DNA of 29,166 nucleotides from Discostella pseudostelligera (taxonomy: Eukaryota; Bacillariophyta; Thalassiosirophyceae; Thalassiosirales; Thalassiosiraceae): the NCBI GenBank assembly GCA_036940085.1, contig JALLBK010000554.1, positions 1 through 29,166 on the forward strand. The letters are read 5' to 3'. Position 1 is the stretch's first letter; the number at the start of each line of letters is the position of its first letter. The notes beneath the pieces are model-generated. The model was not told where the DNA came from. It ran no database searches and was given only the letters and a program-made list of their open reading frames with translations. The position numbers and the translations under genes were made by a program. Positions 1-8,244 of the stretch are shown here, one piece after another.

Positions 1-386
1 CCGAATTGACTGCGTGTCTTTGTGACATCTGTTTGATTGCAATATGGACAAGTTATTTTGATAGGCCGCGCCCCCAAATCCATCCGAGGAGGGTGATATT
101 GCGAGACAGTGACGGAAGGAGCCGGTGCCGGTGCCGATGATGTCGGCACTGCACATGGGAAGGTAGACGCTCCAGGATTTACGAATTCTGTCACTGTCTC
201 TTGCCTTCCATCACTGTACGTGGTCGTCACCGACTTGGCCACCATCCCGGCGGGGATTGCCACGTGCGCCAAGCGGGGATCGGGCGTCGCTTGAACTACA
301 GGAATCGAACCGATGTTGTTTTCTACATCATTGAGAGGTGGTGCGGAGGGAAGAGCTTCGGCTACTACCTTCATCGTCGGACGCAT
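1..386 (-). CDS. LITAF-domain protein, 5' part only (runs off the left edge)
   Basis: Read on the minus strand from the ATG at 386-384, an open frame of about 128 codons continues past position 1. An in-frame TGA lies five codons upstream, so this ATG is the first available Met. The product begins with a low-complexity, Pro/Ala/Ser/Thr-rich region and then reaches ITCPYCNQTDVTKTRSQF, the first CxxC knuckle and start of a LITAF-type zinc ribbon. LITAF domains sit on the cytosolic face of late endosomal and lysosomal membranes, with a hydrophobic segment between the two zinc knuckles. That segment and the second knuckle would lie beyond the window edge. Diatoms often carry several such genes. 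The family call rests on half a domain, so it is good but not certain. The upstream DNA carries three GGCGGG/CCCGCC elements (480-536). Confidence 0.72.
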   Translation of the reverse strand, partial: MRPTMKVVAEALPSAPPLNDVENNIGSIPVVQATPDPRLAHVAIPAGMVAKSVTTTYSDGRQETVTEFVNPGASTFPCAVPTSSAPAPAPSVTVSQYHPPRMDLGARPIKITCPYCNQTDVTKTRSQF

Positions 387-479
387 TGTTTTGTTCGATG
401 GTCAGAAGTCAATAAGTAATGCAATTGTTGGTGTCGTGGGTTCCCACTTGGGAATCAGTACAAAAGTGCAATCCAACGC

Positions 480-536
480 CCCGCCAAAATTATTGGCTGG
501 AATTTCATGGCGGGAGCTCAAGAGGCATTTGGCGGG
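480..536. promoter_or_regulatory. Three CCCGCC/GGCGGG elements upstream of the LITAF gene
   Basis: CCCGCCAAAATT lies at 480, ATGGCGGGA at 507-515, and TTTGGCGGGAAAG at 528-540. They are 94-150 bp upstream of the minus-strand ATG at 386. The same core recurs upstream of other genes in the window. It resembles the E2F/DP consensus TTTSSCGC; a regulatory role is inference. Confidence 0.4.
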
Positions 537-540
537 AAAG

Positions 541-1053
541 AACGACTCGACTCAATTGAACTTCCACGAGGCATTGATTTGTCGCCGGCGGTATAAGTAT
601 GCATCGTCAATACTACAAGCTCGCCCCGGCTGCCAACAGCAAACATCATAAACAGAATGAAAATGGAGAACGAAGGAGACCGAATCGGCGTTCGTAGGTA
701 TCTACACCTACAGCGCTAAAATTATCCATACTCTCACGGAAGGCAGCACCTTGACGATTGACGAAGCAGTACTACGTGTGCGAAACAAGTTCTTCATTGC
801 GATTTGTTGGCATGCATCGAAAAAACTATCAGATTCAGACAACAAGTTTTGTATGCAAGCGAGCGAAATACAATATAATTGTTTTTTATCGCGTTGTCGC
901 TTTTGTTTAAAAAATGGAATATGCCCGACACATATCTCTTCATAGTAAATAAGAGTTTCACCGAACCCATCATACTATCATTCAATCGATCTCAAAGTAT
1001 AAACGGCATGATGAAATGGTACATCGCTAAACCCCCAAAATACCCAACTGATG
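541..1053. other. Intergenic, no gene seen
   Basis: This stretch lies between the LITAF upstream elements and the 3' end of the EF-hand gene. Only short frames without domain-like content are present on either strand. It presumably holds the EF-hand 3' UTR and part of the LITAF promoter. Confidence 0.5.
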
Positions 1054-1716
1054 TTAATTCTTGGCTGCCCTGTATTGTGACTTCCGAATCTCCTTCATCA
1101 TCTGCTGATTGTATTCATCAAATGTAATCTGTCCACTGTGATCGTGATCGAAACTCTCCCATCGTGGGACATCCTCGGGACGCAACCCGGGGTAATTCAC
1201 CAAATACTCGCGCACATACCTATCAAACTCGGCCTTACTAATCTTCTTACTCCCATCAGTGTCTGCCATGAAGAAGGGTACGGTATCGATTTCGGCAGGC
1301 ACGCCATTCTGCCTAGCAATAATGGAACTTTCCATCGCCCGGATTATACGCGAACTTTCTTTGTTGAATTCTTGTAGTGCTCCCACCTGTTCACGATAGA
1401 GTTGGATGAATGCCGCGCGTTCTTTGGAGTGTTTCTTCTTAAGTGTTGTCGCCACTCGCCTCGAGTGGATTTTACCCCCGATGAACCAGCCTAGGGCACT
1501 CCCGGAGACTATTTTCATCAAGTCATTTCCACCACCGGCAGCTACCTGCTGACCACCCCCACCCGATTTGTCGAAGTAATCTCCCATACTGTCATCGTAG
1601 GAACCGTAATAATTGTCTTGTCCCTGATCCCAATTGCCATCATCGACGTACTCCGAGACAGCCAATGTTGCCGATGTGACACTTGCGAGGGTGAAGAGAA
1701 ATCGTAAGAGGTTCAT
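1054..1716 (-). CDS. Secretory-pathway protein with two EF-hands
   Basis: The intact 220-residue frame starts at the ATG at 1716-1714. Residues 1-20 form a signal peptide with a hydrophobic core, LLRFLFTLASVTSATLAV. An acidic, Tyr/Gly-rich segment follows (21-62), then a short Gly-rich hydrophobic stretch, IVSGSALGWFIGGKI (69-83), that could be a weak membrane segment. Residues 92-135 are helical and charged. Two canonical EF-hand loops lie in the C-terminal half: D152-T-D-G-S-K-K-I-S-K-A-E163 and D190-H-D-H-S-G-Q-I-T-F-D-E201, each with Asp at positions 1 and 3 and Glu at 12, so both should bind calcium. The likely role is a luminal or secreted Ca2+ sensor or buffer; no ortholog is recognised. 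The gene is divergent from the one at 2229, and the shared upstream region carries three TTCCCGCCATT elements. Confidence 0.85.
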   Translation of the reverse strand: MNLLRFLFTLASVTSATLAVSEYVDDGNWDQGQDNYYGSYDDSMGDYFDKSGGGGQQVAAGGGNDLMKIVSGSALGWFIGGKIHSRRVATTLKKKHSKERAAFIQLYREQVGALQEFNKESSRIIRAMESSIIARQNGVPAEIDTVPFFMADTDGSKKISKAEFDRYVREYLVNYPGLRPEDVPRWESFDHDHSGQITFDEYNQQMMKEIRKSQYRAAKN

Positions 1717-1956
1717 GATGAAATACTATTGGTGTACTGGTACATCCAGCCTTTGCCGAAGATAGTAACTCGAGGCTGATATTACGATGATGGCGCCGAT
1801 GGTCGATACTATCGATATCGATATGAGGAGAGGAGTGATGAATGAGTGATGTGCGGTGTGCGGTGCGGTGTGAGAGTGCGTGTTGAAGATCGATGCAACC
1901 TGGACATGACACGTGTAGCCTCTGAAATGATTACACGTTCACGTGGAGTTTCAGAT

Positions 1957-2039
1957 TTCCCGCCATTATTTTCGCCACACAATGTTCGTCGCCAAATATT
2001 GTTCCCGCCATTTTCTTTGTCCCCCCTTTCCCGCCATTT
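1957..2039. promoter_or_regulatory. Three TTCCCGCCATT elements between divergent genes
   Basis: TTTCCCGCCATTATT at 1956-1970, GTTCCCGCCATTTTC at 2001-2015 and TTTCCCGCCATTTTT at 2027-2041 lie between the EF-hand gene (minus) and the gene starting at 2229 (plus). The core matches an E2F/DP-type site. Two looser CGCCA words (1972 and 1990) lie between them. Confidence 0.45.
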
Positions 2040-2228
2040 TTGCACCACGTCGTCGTCATAGTCTCTCGTCTCTCGCTCGTCGTCACACGGAAATGATGTC
2101 CGACGGCATGGTCAATGGTAGTAGTAGACTTCGGTGTTGCATCCTATCGATCCAATCTTTGTCTCGGGCTCCAAAGATTTGACTTCAGGCTATTAAGGCG
2201 CAATATTACAGTCAGAACCGCTTCAAAA

Positions 2229-2595
2229 ATGTCGCAACCACCACCGTCGCTACCGCCAACATCGTCGACAACGACAATTACTACTCCGCCGCAGTCCAAT
2301 ACCGCCATCGGTAATGAAGATAGAACATCTCCCTACCAACCCCCCTCATGGTTCCTCTCCTTCTCTGCAACAATGGTCCCATTCTGTGCTTTTTGCTACG
2401 GTCACTCCAGAGGCGTGACCACCCGAGTCGTCGACCGTGTGGTGAAAAGTCCAGTGGGGGTGTATGGACTGTTTGCATTGCCATTTCTGACGCTCGGGAT
2501 GGAGAAGAGTGTGTATGATACTGTGCAAGCTTGGCAGGGAATTGATCCGAATGAACGACCGGCAGATAGAGGTGGCTTTCCAAGTGGTGGGGCTG
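2229..2595 (+). CDS. Small putative membrane protein, first exon (3' exons unresolved)
   Basis: The ATG at 2229 has a good context (CAAAAATGTC). An in-frame upstream ATG at 2115 would add 38 residues. The N-terminus is Pro/Ser/Thr-rich, then FLSFSATMVPFCAFCYG and GVYGLFALPFLTLGM give two hydrophobic segments separated by a basic stretch (TTRVVDRVV). The frame reaches a strong donor, G^GTAAGTG, at 2596 in phase 1; without splicing it would stop at 2621. Downstream candidates are 2795-2823 (reads ADWEMFGKW then stop, phase-compatible) and 2851-2909 plus 2996-3008 (reads QIGNDDYFHTSLRFVAGMLIAKN then stop, with a clean GTAAGT donor, but not phase-compatible with exon 1 directly). I cannot settle the exon chain. 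I do not recognise the family. Confidence 0.55.
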
Positions 2596-2850
2596 GTAAG
2601 TGCATTGAAATGCGTACCTAGTGAAACGAGCTCAATGCACACTTTCTCACCTGATATTGATCATTTATTCTATTCCATAGAGCTCCCATCTTTCAGCTTA
2701 ATTCCTGTCCGAAAGTTCGACAGGAGGACACTGACTCAAACTGCTAATGGTGATCCACAATAATAGTGGAATAACGACCGATTCTTATTCAAAGCTGACT
2801 GGGAAATGTTTGGCAAGTGGTGACGAATAGCTGGCATTTATGTTTTGTAG

Positions 2851-3008
2851 CAAATCGGCAATGACGATTATTTCCACACCTCCCTTCGCTTTGTGGCAGG
2901 CATGCTCATGTAAGTCAATCATTCAAATCAGTTACAGAATGATAAGAATATGAGTTCAGGGAATTCTAACATTGCTATGTTAACGTGTTAATTAGTGCTA
3001 AGAATTGA
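2851..3008 (+). other. Candidate terminal exons of the gene at 2229
   Basis: After TTTTGTAG at 2850, the frame at 2851-2909 reads QIGNDDYFHTSLRFVAGML and ends at AT^GTAAGT. A downstream acceptor TTAATTAG at 2995 restores the frame to IAKN and a TGA at 3006-3008. The text looks protein-like and the splice signals are good, but the link to exon 1 needs another exon in a phase I could not find. Confidence 0.3.
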
Positions 3009-3134
3009 ATGTTAGTACCGATAGGTCGACGTGCTGCACATATCTAAACTTGCCCCTGTCTTCCATTGAAAGGAACAAATATTGTCGGGGTGCCCTCAGA
3101 CTTCAGATGCCTCCAAACTCAAACACAATCACAC

Positions 3135-3206
3135 CATCGTCATCGCCATCGCCATCGCCATCGCCATCGCCATCGCCATCGCCATCACCATCACCATCAC
3201 CATCTT
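3135..3206 (+). repeat. Hexanucleotide microsatellite (CATCGC)7(CATCAC)3
   Basis: There are seven perfect CATCGC units (3141-3182), then three CATCAC units (3183-3200), flanked by CATCGT and CATCTT. It lies about 100 bp before the ATG of the OFD1-like gene, so probably in its promoter or 5' UTR. All three plus-strand frames stay open through it, but nothing shows that it is translated. Confidence 0.9.
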
Positions 3207-3306
3207 GCATTTTTCAAAATTCAAAATGTTTTCGCTCCCAATCTCGGCCTTCGATCAACTGAAACGTATTCTTCATTGATGAAAGACAATATGGTGTCGG
3301 CAGAAT

Positions 3307-6300
3307 ATGACGGACAGCAAAACTGAATTCCGCGCTACGATTCAGGAACGGCTACGGAAGGATGGAGTTCTCGACGAAATCACGGCTACAATTCGTTCGC
3401 GAATACTGAAAGCACTTCTTCTTGAAAAGAATTCAATATTGTCGAGTGCGCTATCCCAACATGATCAGCATCGCCAAAGCAAGGCGCTGCTTTGGCTACT
3501 GTACCATTTCCTTGAGCAACATGGTTACACCCATACCCTTTCAGTATTCGTCGCAGAAAGCCGGTTAGAAAATTCTATTCCATTGTCGTCTACTGACGCC
3601 ATCAAAGACATTGGACTCCGCGAAATTTGGAACGAAGTCAGAAAGACGAATCACGTCCAAACAGATTTTATTTCGTCGCTGCAAGCTGTAGTCCTTTGGG
3701 TAAACTCGCTACGAGAGAATCATGCGGTGTCGGGAGTCCAATTAACTGAAACGACATCAACATCAGTTCAAACCGATGAAGGGTCAATTTTGCATTCCTG
3801 CCACAATGTTGATGCACAAACGGAGAGCAACAATGGAAGTAGTGGAGAGAACTGCAATGAATTTACAGTCATCGCAATAGAACGTCAATGCCAACGACGA
3901 ATGAGGCAAGAGATGAATGAGAAACTCCGTCTGTCAGCAAAGAAACAGGCGATTCAATCCACAAGACGCCTCGAACAAAAGCACAAGGACGCACATCAAG
4001 AATTACGTCATCAGATTGAAGTAGAGCGATCTCACGCCAAACGTCGAGAGATCGAGTTGACGAAGGAGCTGACCCAACATCAGAAATTGGCGCATCAGGA
4101 GCGAGAACACGCTGAGCAGCTCATCCAAACGATGGCACTGGAGATGCAATCACAGCAGCGTGAGATAGAGTTATTGAATGAAAGGGTGAAGGTGATGCAA
4201 AAGCAAAGATTTCATGAGTGGACTGACGAGCACGATGTGTTGCACGAGAAGACACGTGCATCGTTAAACGAACTTCATGACAACAAGCGTAAACTACACA
4301 TGCAAATGCATGCAGTTGCATTGCAAATGGACGAAATGACTTCAAAAGAGATGCAATTTGCGGCTCTCGCCCAAGAAAAGTCCAACCTACTCGCAGAGAT
4401 ACAGGACCTCAGACATCGACAAACTGCAGCGCTCGCACTTCAGCAGTCATCTTTCGACCGCAGACAGTCCAAAATCCAGGCACAGCTGGAGGCAGTACAA
4501 GTGAAGTACATTGCTGCTCAAGGTGATCTAGATTTATCAAGGAACGAGGTATCTGGTCTTCAGGCGCTATTAAAGCAATCACAAGCGGCAATAGAATCAG
4601 TTTCTTTCCGAGATATCGGGCCAACCAGCGTCATCAGTCCACCAGCCATTTTTAGTAGAAGCTCGATGAGGCCGTCGGTACAGCTTGGGCCACGAGGTCA
4701 ATCAAAACTCGGATCCAACCTTTTATCGGCTTTTCATCCGAGCTCGACTGTGACGTGCAAAACTGGCAATGTCTCCTGCTTGCGTGAAGGGAAATATCAC
4801 ATGCCTCACCCCTCAAAAGACGTCGCTATTGCCAGCTTGCCAGTAACGCATCTTGAACATGCAGAAAATATACAACACTCAAATCCTGTCAAGGCAGAGA
4901 GCACAATATATCGTACTGACTCTTCTGGAAAGAAACGCAATCAGACCGTCGATCCACCTTGCATCTCATCAAAAGATCCTCCCGAGGAGATCATGCCGAA
5001 GCAAAATGAACAGAGCTGGGGGCATCGCGATGACGAAGAGAATGATGTTCATGGCAACTCCATCGGCAGTCTAGTTGGTAACGAAATCGTTCTAAACATC
5101 TCATCGGTAACAGATGATCTACGCTGGCACAACGGGAATGTTGCAAAGTCAATTCCAAGTCTCGTTCAGGCTGCGTTGGCAGCAAGCCCCAAAACAATGT
5201 CATCCAGTCGAACTGAAGTTGACGCTGTTGAGGAGGATAATGCCGACGGGAAAGATGATCTTAACCATCCAGCGCTCGACGGCATTTGCGATTCAATCGA
5301 ACGAAACGAGGAATTTGAGACTGATGCCAAACCAGTATGCAAAGTCGCAGCACTAGCAGACGAATTTGAGTGCCTATCCGAACCTCATCAAAATAATTGT
5401 GACAAGGATGCACTTTCATCTCAACGACCTTCAGCATCGATTGCCGATTCCGAACCATACTCTGAGCAATTCAACACGGGGAACGAGGAAAGCAATCAGC
5501 AATTGACAGAAGGTGACGATGAGGTTGAGGCAGAAAAACACTGCTCTCCACCTGAACCATCCGCATTTGTTGAAGCCCACGCAACAGCGACAGCAACCTA
5601 TTCACAACGATCTACAGCATCAATAGTTGATTCTGAATCACATTTCGAGCACCTTCAAACGTGGGTTGAGAGTATCAATTCCACGGCTCAACATCACGAG
5701 GAGGCAGCCAAACTCCACAATTCAGACGAAGTTCATGCAACTGCAACCTCAACTGCAAACAACTCTCAACAATCTACGGCATCATTAGCTAGTTCTGAGC
5801 AATATTCCGATCATTTCTACACGTTTGCTGGAGGAAACGATCAGCAGTCTGAATTAGGTACCTTTCATGCTTCACATGGTGAACCCGATGTGACAGTAAC
5901 TGCAGACTATGCTCAACGATCTACAGCGTCATCAGTTGATTCTGATTCGCATTCAGAGTCCCAGTGCTCTCAGACTTCGGGCGAGGGAATCAATTCCAAT
6001 GATCAACGCTACGAGGAAGCAGACAGACATGGCAATCCACTTGGCCCGAATCAATCTGAGTACGATTCAGATGAAGCAAATGTAACTGCAACTGCAACAG
6101 CAAACAATCCACAACGATCTACAGCATCATTGGCTGATTCTGAGCAATACTCTGAACACTTCTACACGTTTGATGAAGGAAACAATCATCTGTCGGCACC
6201 AGGTAACTTTCGCGGAGACACTGCGAAAGCTTCCAGCCCGCGATCCCCTGTTTCTGGTTCATCTGAACATTACAGCGAAGAGTTCTCCGTTATCACTGAA

Positions 6301-6309
6301 ATACAATAG
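3307..6309 (+). CDS. OFD1-like LisH/coiled-coil centriolar protein
   Basis: The single-exon frame encodes 1000 residues. Residues 7-38 (FRATIQERLRKDGVLDEITA and on) followed by a LisH helix pair at 58-88 (HFLEQHGYTHTLSVFVAES) follow the N-terminal plan of human OFD1 and the FOP family: an Arg-rich helix, a 'GVL' turn, then LisH with the GY..LSVF.ES signature. Residues about 190-430 form a long Glu/Gln/Arg-rich coiled coil, as in OFD1. The C-terminal third is acidic and Ser/Thr-rich, with six spaced repeats of the type QRSTAS..DSE.YSE.F. OFD1 works at the distal centriole and centriolar satellites and is needed for cilia. In a diatom this would fit flagellate male gametes. The start is the first in-frame Met; two nearby upstream ATGs (3279, 3291) are out of frame. 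The family assignment rests on the N-terminal 90 residues. Confidence 0.7.
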   Translation: MTDSKTEFRATIQERLRKDGVLDEITATIRSRILKALLLEKNSILSSALSQHDQHRQSKALLWLLYHFLEQHGYTHTLSVFVAESRLENSIPLSSTDAIKDIGLREIWNEVRKTNHVQTDFISSLQAVVLWVNSLRENHAVSGVQLTETTSTSVQTDEGSILHSCHNVDAQTESNNGSSGENCNEFTVIAIERQCQRRMRQEMNEKLRLSAKKQAIQSTRRLEQKHKDAHQELRHQIEVERSHAKRREIELTKELTQHQKLAHQEREHAEQLIQTMALEMQSQQREIELLNERVKVMQKQRFHEWTDEHDVLHEKTRASLNELHDNKRKLHMQMHAVALQMDEMTSKEMQFAALAQEKSNLLAEIQDLRHRQTAALALQQSSFDRRQSKIQAQLEAVQVKYIAAQGDLDLSRNEVSGLQALLKQSQAAIESVSFRDIGPTSVISPPAIFSRSSMRPSVQLGPRGQSKLGSNLLSAFHPSSTVTCKTGNVSCLREGKYHMPHPSKDVAIASLPVTHLEHAENIQHSNPVKAESTIYRTDSSGKKRNQTVDPPCISSKDPPEEIMPKQNEQSWGHRDDEENDVHGNSIGSLVGNEIVLNISSVTDDLRWHNGNVAKSIPSLVQAALAASPKTMSSSRTEVDAVEEDNADGKDDLNHPALDGICDSIERNEEFETDAKPVCKVAALADEFECLSEPHQNNCDKDALSSQRPSASIADSEPYSEQFNTGNEESNQQLTEGDDEVEAEKHCSPPEPSAFVEAHATATATYSQRSTASIVDSESHFEHLQTWVESINSTAQHHEEAAKLHNSDEVHATATSTANNSQQSTASLASSEQYSDHFYTFAGGNDQQSELGTFHASHGEPDVTVTADYAQRSTASSVDSDSHSESQCSQTSGEGINSNDQRYEEADRHGNPLGPNQSEYDSDEANVTATATANNPQRSTASLADSEQYSEHFYTFDEGNNHLSAPGNFRGDTAKASSPRSPVSGSSEHYSEEFSVITEIQ
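5416..6290 (+). repeat. Six degenerate protein repeats in the OFD1-like C-terminus
   Basis: Units begin near residues 706, 767, 821, 870, 936 and 979, spaced 43-66 residues apart. Each has (Q)RSTAS-x2-DSE-x-YSE-x-F or a degraded form. Four are preceded by an alternating Ala/Thr tract such as ATATA. The YSE.F core resembles short acidic motifs I recall from other centrosomal proteins, but that comparison is from memory. Confidence 0.8.
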
Positions 6310-6370
6310 CGATACAATGAAGTGAAAAATAACATCGAGCTTATCGAATGAATTTCTAACGATCCCAATT

Positions 6371-7945
6371 CTAGTCAAGAGTCAAAACGCCGACATAGGT
6401 GTTATGAAGAGAGCCGAGATACAGCTTCCCAATGTGTTCCGTAACACCTGTTACCATACTCAGATCCCTACCATCGGGGTCTTGAAACAGGCGTGTAATG
6501 CGAGATGGGCTTATTCCATCACCAACGGGTATTTCCGCTACTCCTCCATGAGCAACAGCTTTGACTGTGTATGTCCGAGGGATCATCATCAAGAACGATC
6601 GGATTGGGCGCCCGATCCATGATGGCAGGGAAAATATGGCACTCACAACCGGTGATAGCGATGATGGTATTGCAGCATAGCATAGGTCTAACTGAAACGA
6701 GCAATGAGCCCATCTAAAAATCCGGTAAATTGATCCAAAATTCTCTCTGGGCCTCCTTCCTTACCGTTCAAATGATACTTCATCACACTGACCTCAAAAG
6801 TCAAAACGTACAGAACGTATGTTTCACCTTTCTTCACTGCCACGCCGTTTGCATATGCCACACCTGTTGCAAGTACGTCTACCTCACCAGTCTCAGGAAT
6901 GAAGCGCAAAACCGTTCAGTTCTTTTTCCGCGGACCCCTTCCATCTTTGACGCATACATTGTGTCCCACTTCCCCGAAACATTTCGATCCGTCTTAATAT
7001 CACCTGAATCAGTGAAATAGATGTGTCCAGTTTTGGGGCCGATGTCGACATCGTTTGCATAATTAATGGGAGACAAGTTCCATCCTCCAGTTTCACACGT
7101 GAGATGATGATGATCCACCTACCTGTGAAAGGCAGACTCGAGCCAATCCTAACACAGCGTCGGCGAAGTAGAGTCAATCATTCTTGTCGAATTTTCCTCC
7201 AAGTGGACGCCCAACACCTAAATCTGCAATTTCTGTCGTCTCGGATGTGAAGATAGAACCATCAACATTCCCATCATCTGTCTTTGGTGCAACGTCAGTA
7301 AGCGACACCAACTTAGCATGTTCATTCATGATGTACATCGTGCCCCTGGTATCAAAGACTATCGTTTCGGGGTGCACCAGTAGAGGCTTTCGACCATATT
7401 CTTCGATACGTTCATAAATCTTCATCACTTTATCGCTGATCGATGTTGCACTGGATGGTAATGGTATGAGACTGCGGGTCCAGACCTATGGTACGATGAC
7501 GACAAGAACGAGACGCCGTTGAATCAGTACCCTCGACGCTGCCGGACAGACACCACGGGCGCTGACGGGAAGTACACTACTTGTTTTAGGCGGGAAAAAG
7601 GCTGGCACTCGAATCACGTCTTTTGCGGCGTTCTCATCGATGAATTCCTTGCCATAACCCCCCAAAAGCAATCAAACAATTCATCGACATCGATTCATGC
7701 CATAACTTATTCCTATTCCTCCGAAACGATATCATAATGCCATCCTCACAAGACACTGTTTCATCTGTAAAAGAATACGTGCTGATCTCGTTTGTGGCGT
7801 GCCTGGTGATCATGTTCTTATCAAGGGTGAGCACACCAATGTTTTCGAACTCGCTGATTCTGCCACCTCTACTGATTTCCTTACGATTTGGTGCAATCTT
7901 CACAGCACGATCATAAAGGACATATGAGAAAACAGCGCATTCCAT
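6371..7945 (-). pseudogene. Strictosidine-synthase-like (APMAP-type beta-propeller) gene, broken
   Basis: Pieces of one protein lie in order on the minus strand but in different frames: LVHPETIVFDTRGTMYI, DLGVGRPLGGKFDKND, LYFADAVLGLARV, NYANDVDIGPKTGHIYFTDS, RFIPETGEVDVLATGVAYAN and finally ITGVTEHIGKLYLGSL-like sequence ending YVGVLTLD. These follow the usual order of the strictosidine-synthase-like/APMAP six-bladed propeller (hydrolase-like, often membrane-anchored). The lesions seen are an in-frame TGA at 7174-7176, and frame changes at a run of six C (7658-7663; one base fewer joins LIAFGG to YGKEFIDEN), at about 7430-7520, near 7080-7125, at the AAAA run near 6908, and near 6695. The N-terminal part (7500-7945) is assigned by frame continuity only. 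Genuine decay is likelier than assembly error, because adjacent genes are clean. Confidence 0.65.
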
Positions 7946-8244
7946 TACTAGTAATGCCTATCCTATTTATTAAATGGCTCTGGGATCCATTACGCCAGCA
8001 GCACCCCGACACCCTTCACCATCATCCCCAGGGGCATCATACACATCGTTCGCTTAATCGTCAGGATGCCTTCAGTTCGTCTGCATTCAAGACCGATGCG
8101 AACAACATATAAATACAAGCTAGAGAATTGTAACCACTAACCGATCAGCCAGAAATTGTACTCGTCCCATCTTCTATCTCGCCGCAAACATGAATCCATG
8201 CAAAATTGATATATACCATTCGAATTGCCAGCCCACCTGGAGTA
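7946..8244. other. Intergenic, possible remnant of the propeller gene's 5' end
   Basis: There is no intact gene. On the minus strand a short hydrophobic, Met-rich frame (MCMMPLGMMVKGVGVLLA) ends at a stop and could be the remains of a signal anchor of the broken propeller gene. The rest probably holds the DHFR-TS 3' UTR. Confidence 0.3.

Noticed and set aside
285..310. GGTTCGATTCC on the minus strand, like a tRNA T-loop
   Set aside because: The flanking bases do not form a T-stem, no acceptor or anticodon arms are nearby, and the word lies inside the LITAF coding frame (NIGSIPV).
3005..3326. Small frames through the CATCGC microsatellite
   Set aside because: A hexamer repeat leaves all frames open; the Ser-Pro, His-Arg and Ile-Ala runs are by-products of it.
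7174..7176. Selenocysteine codon in the propeller gene
   Set aside because: Several other lesions break the same gene, and the position is not a catalytic Cys in the family as I know it. Kept only as a point to check.
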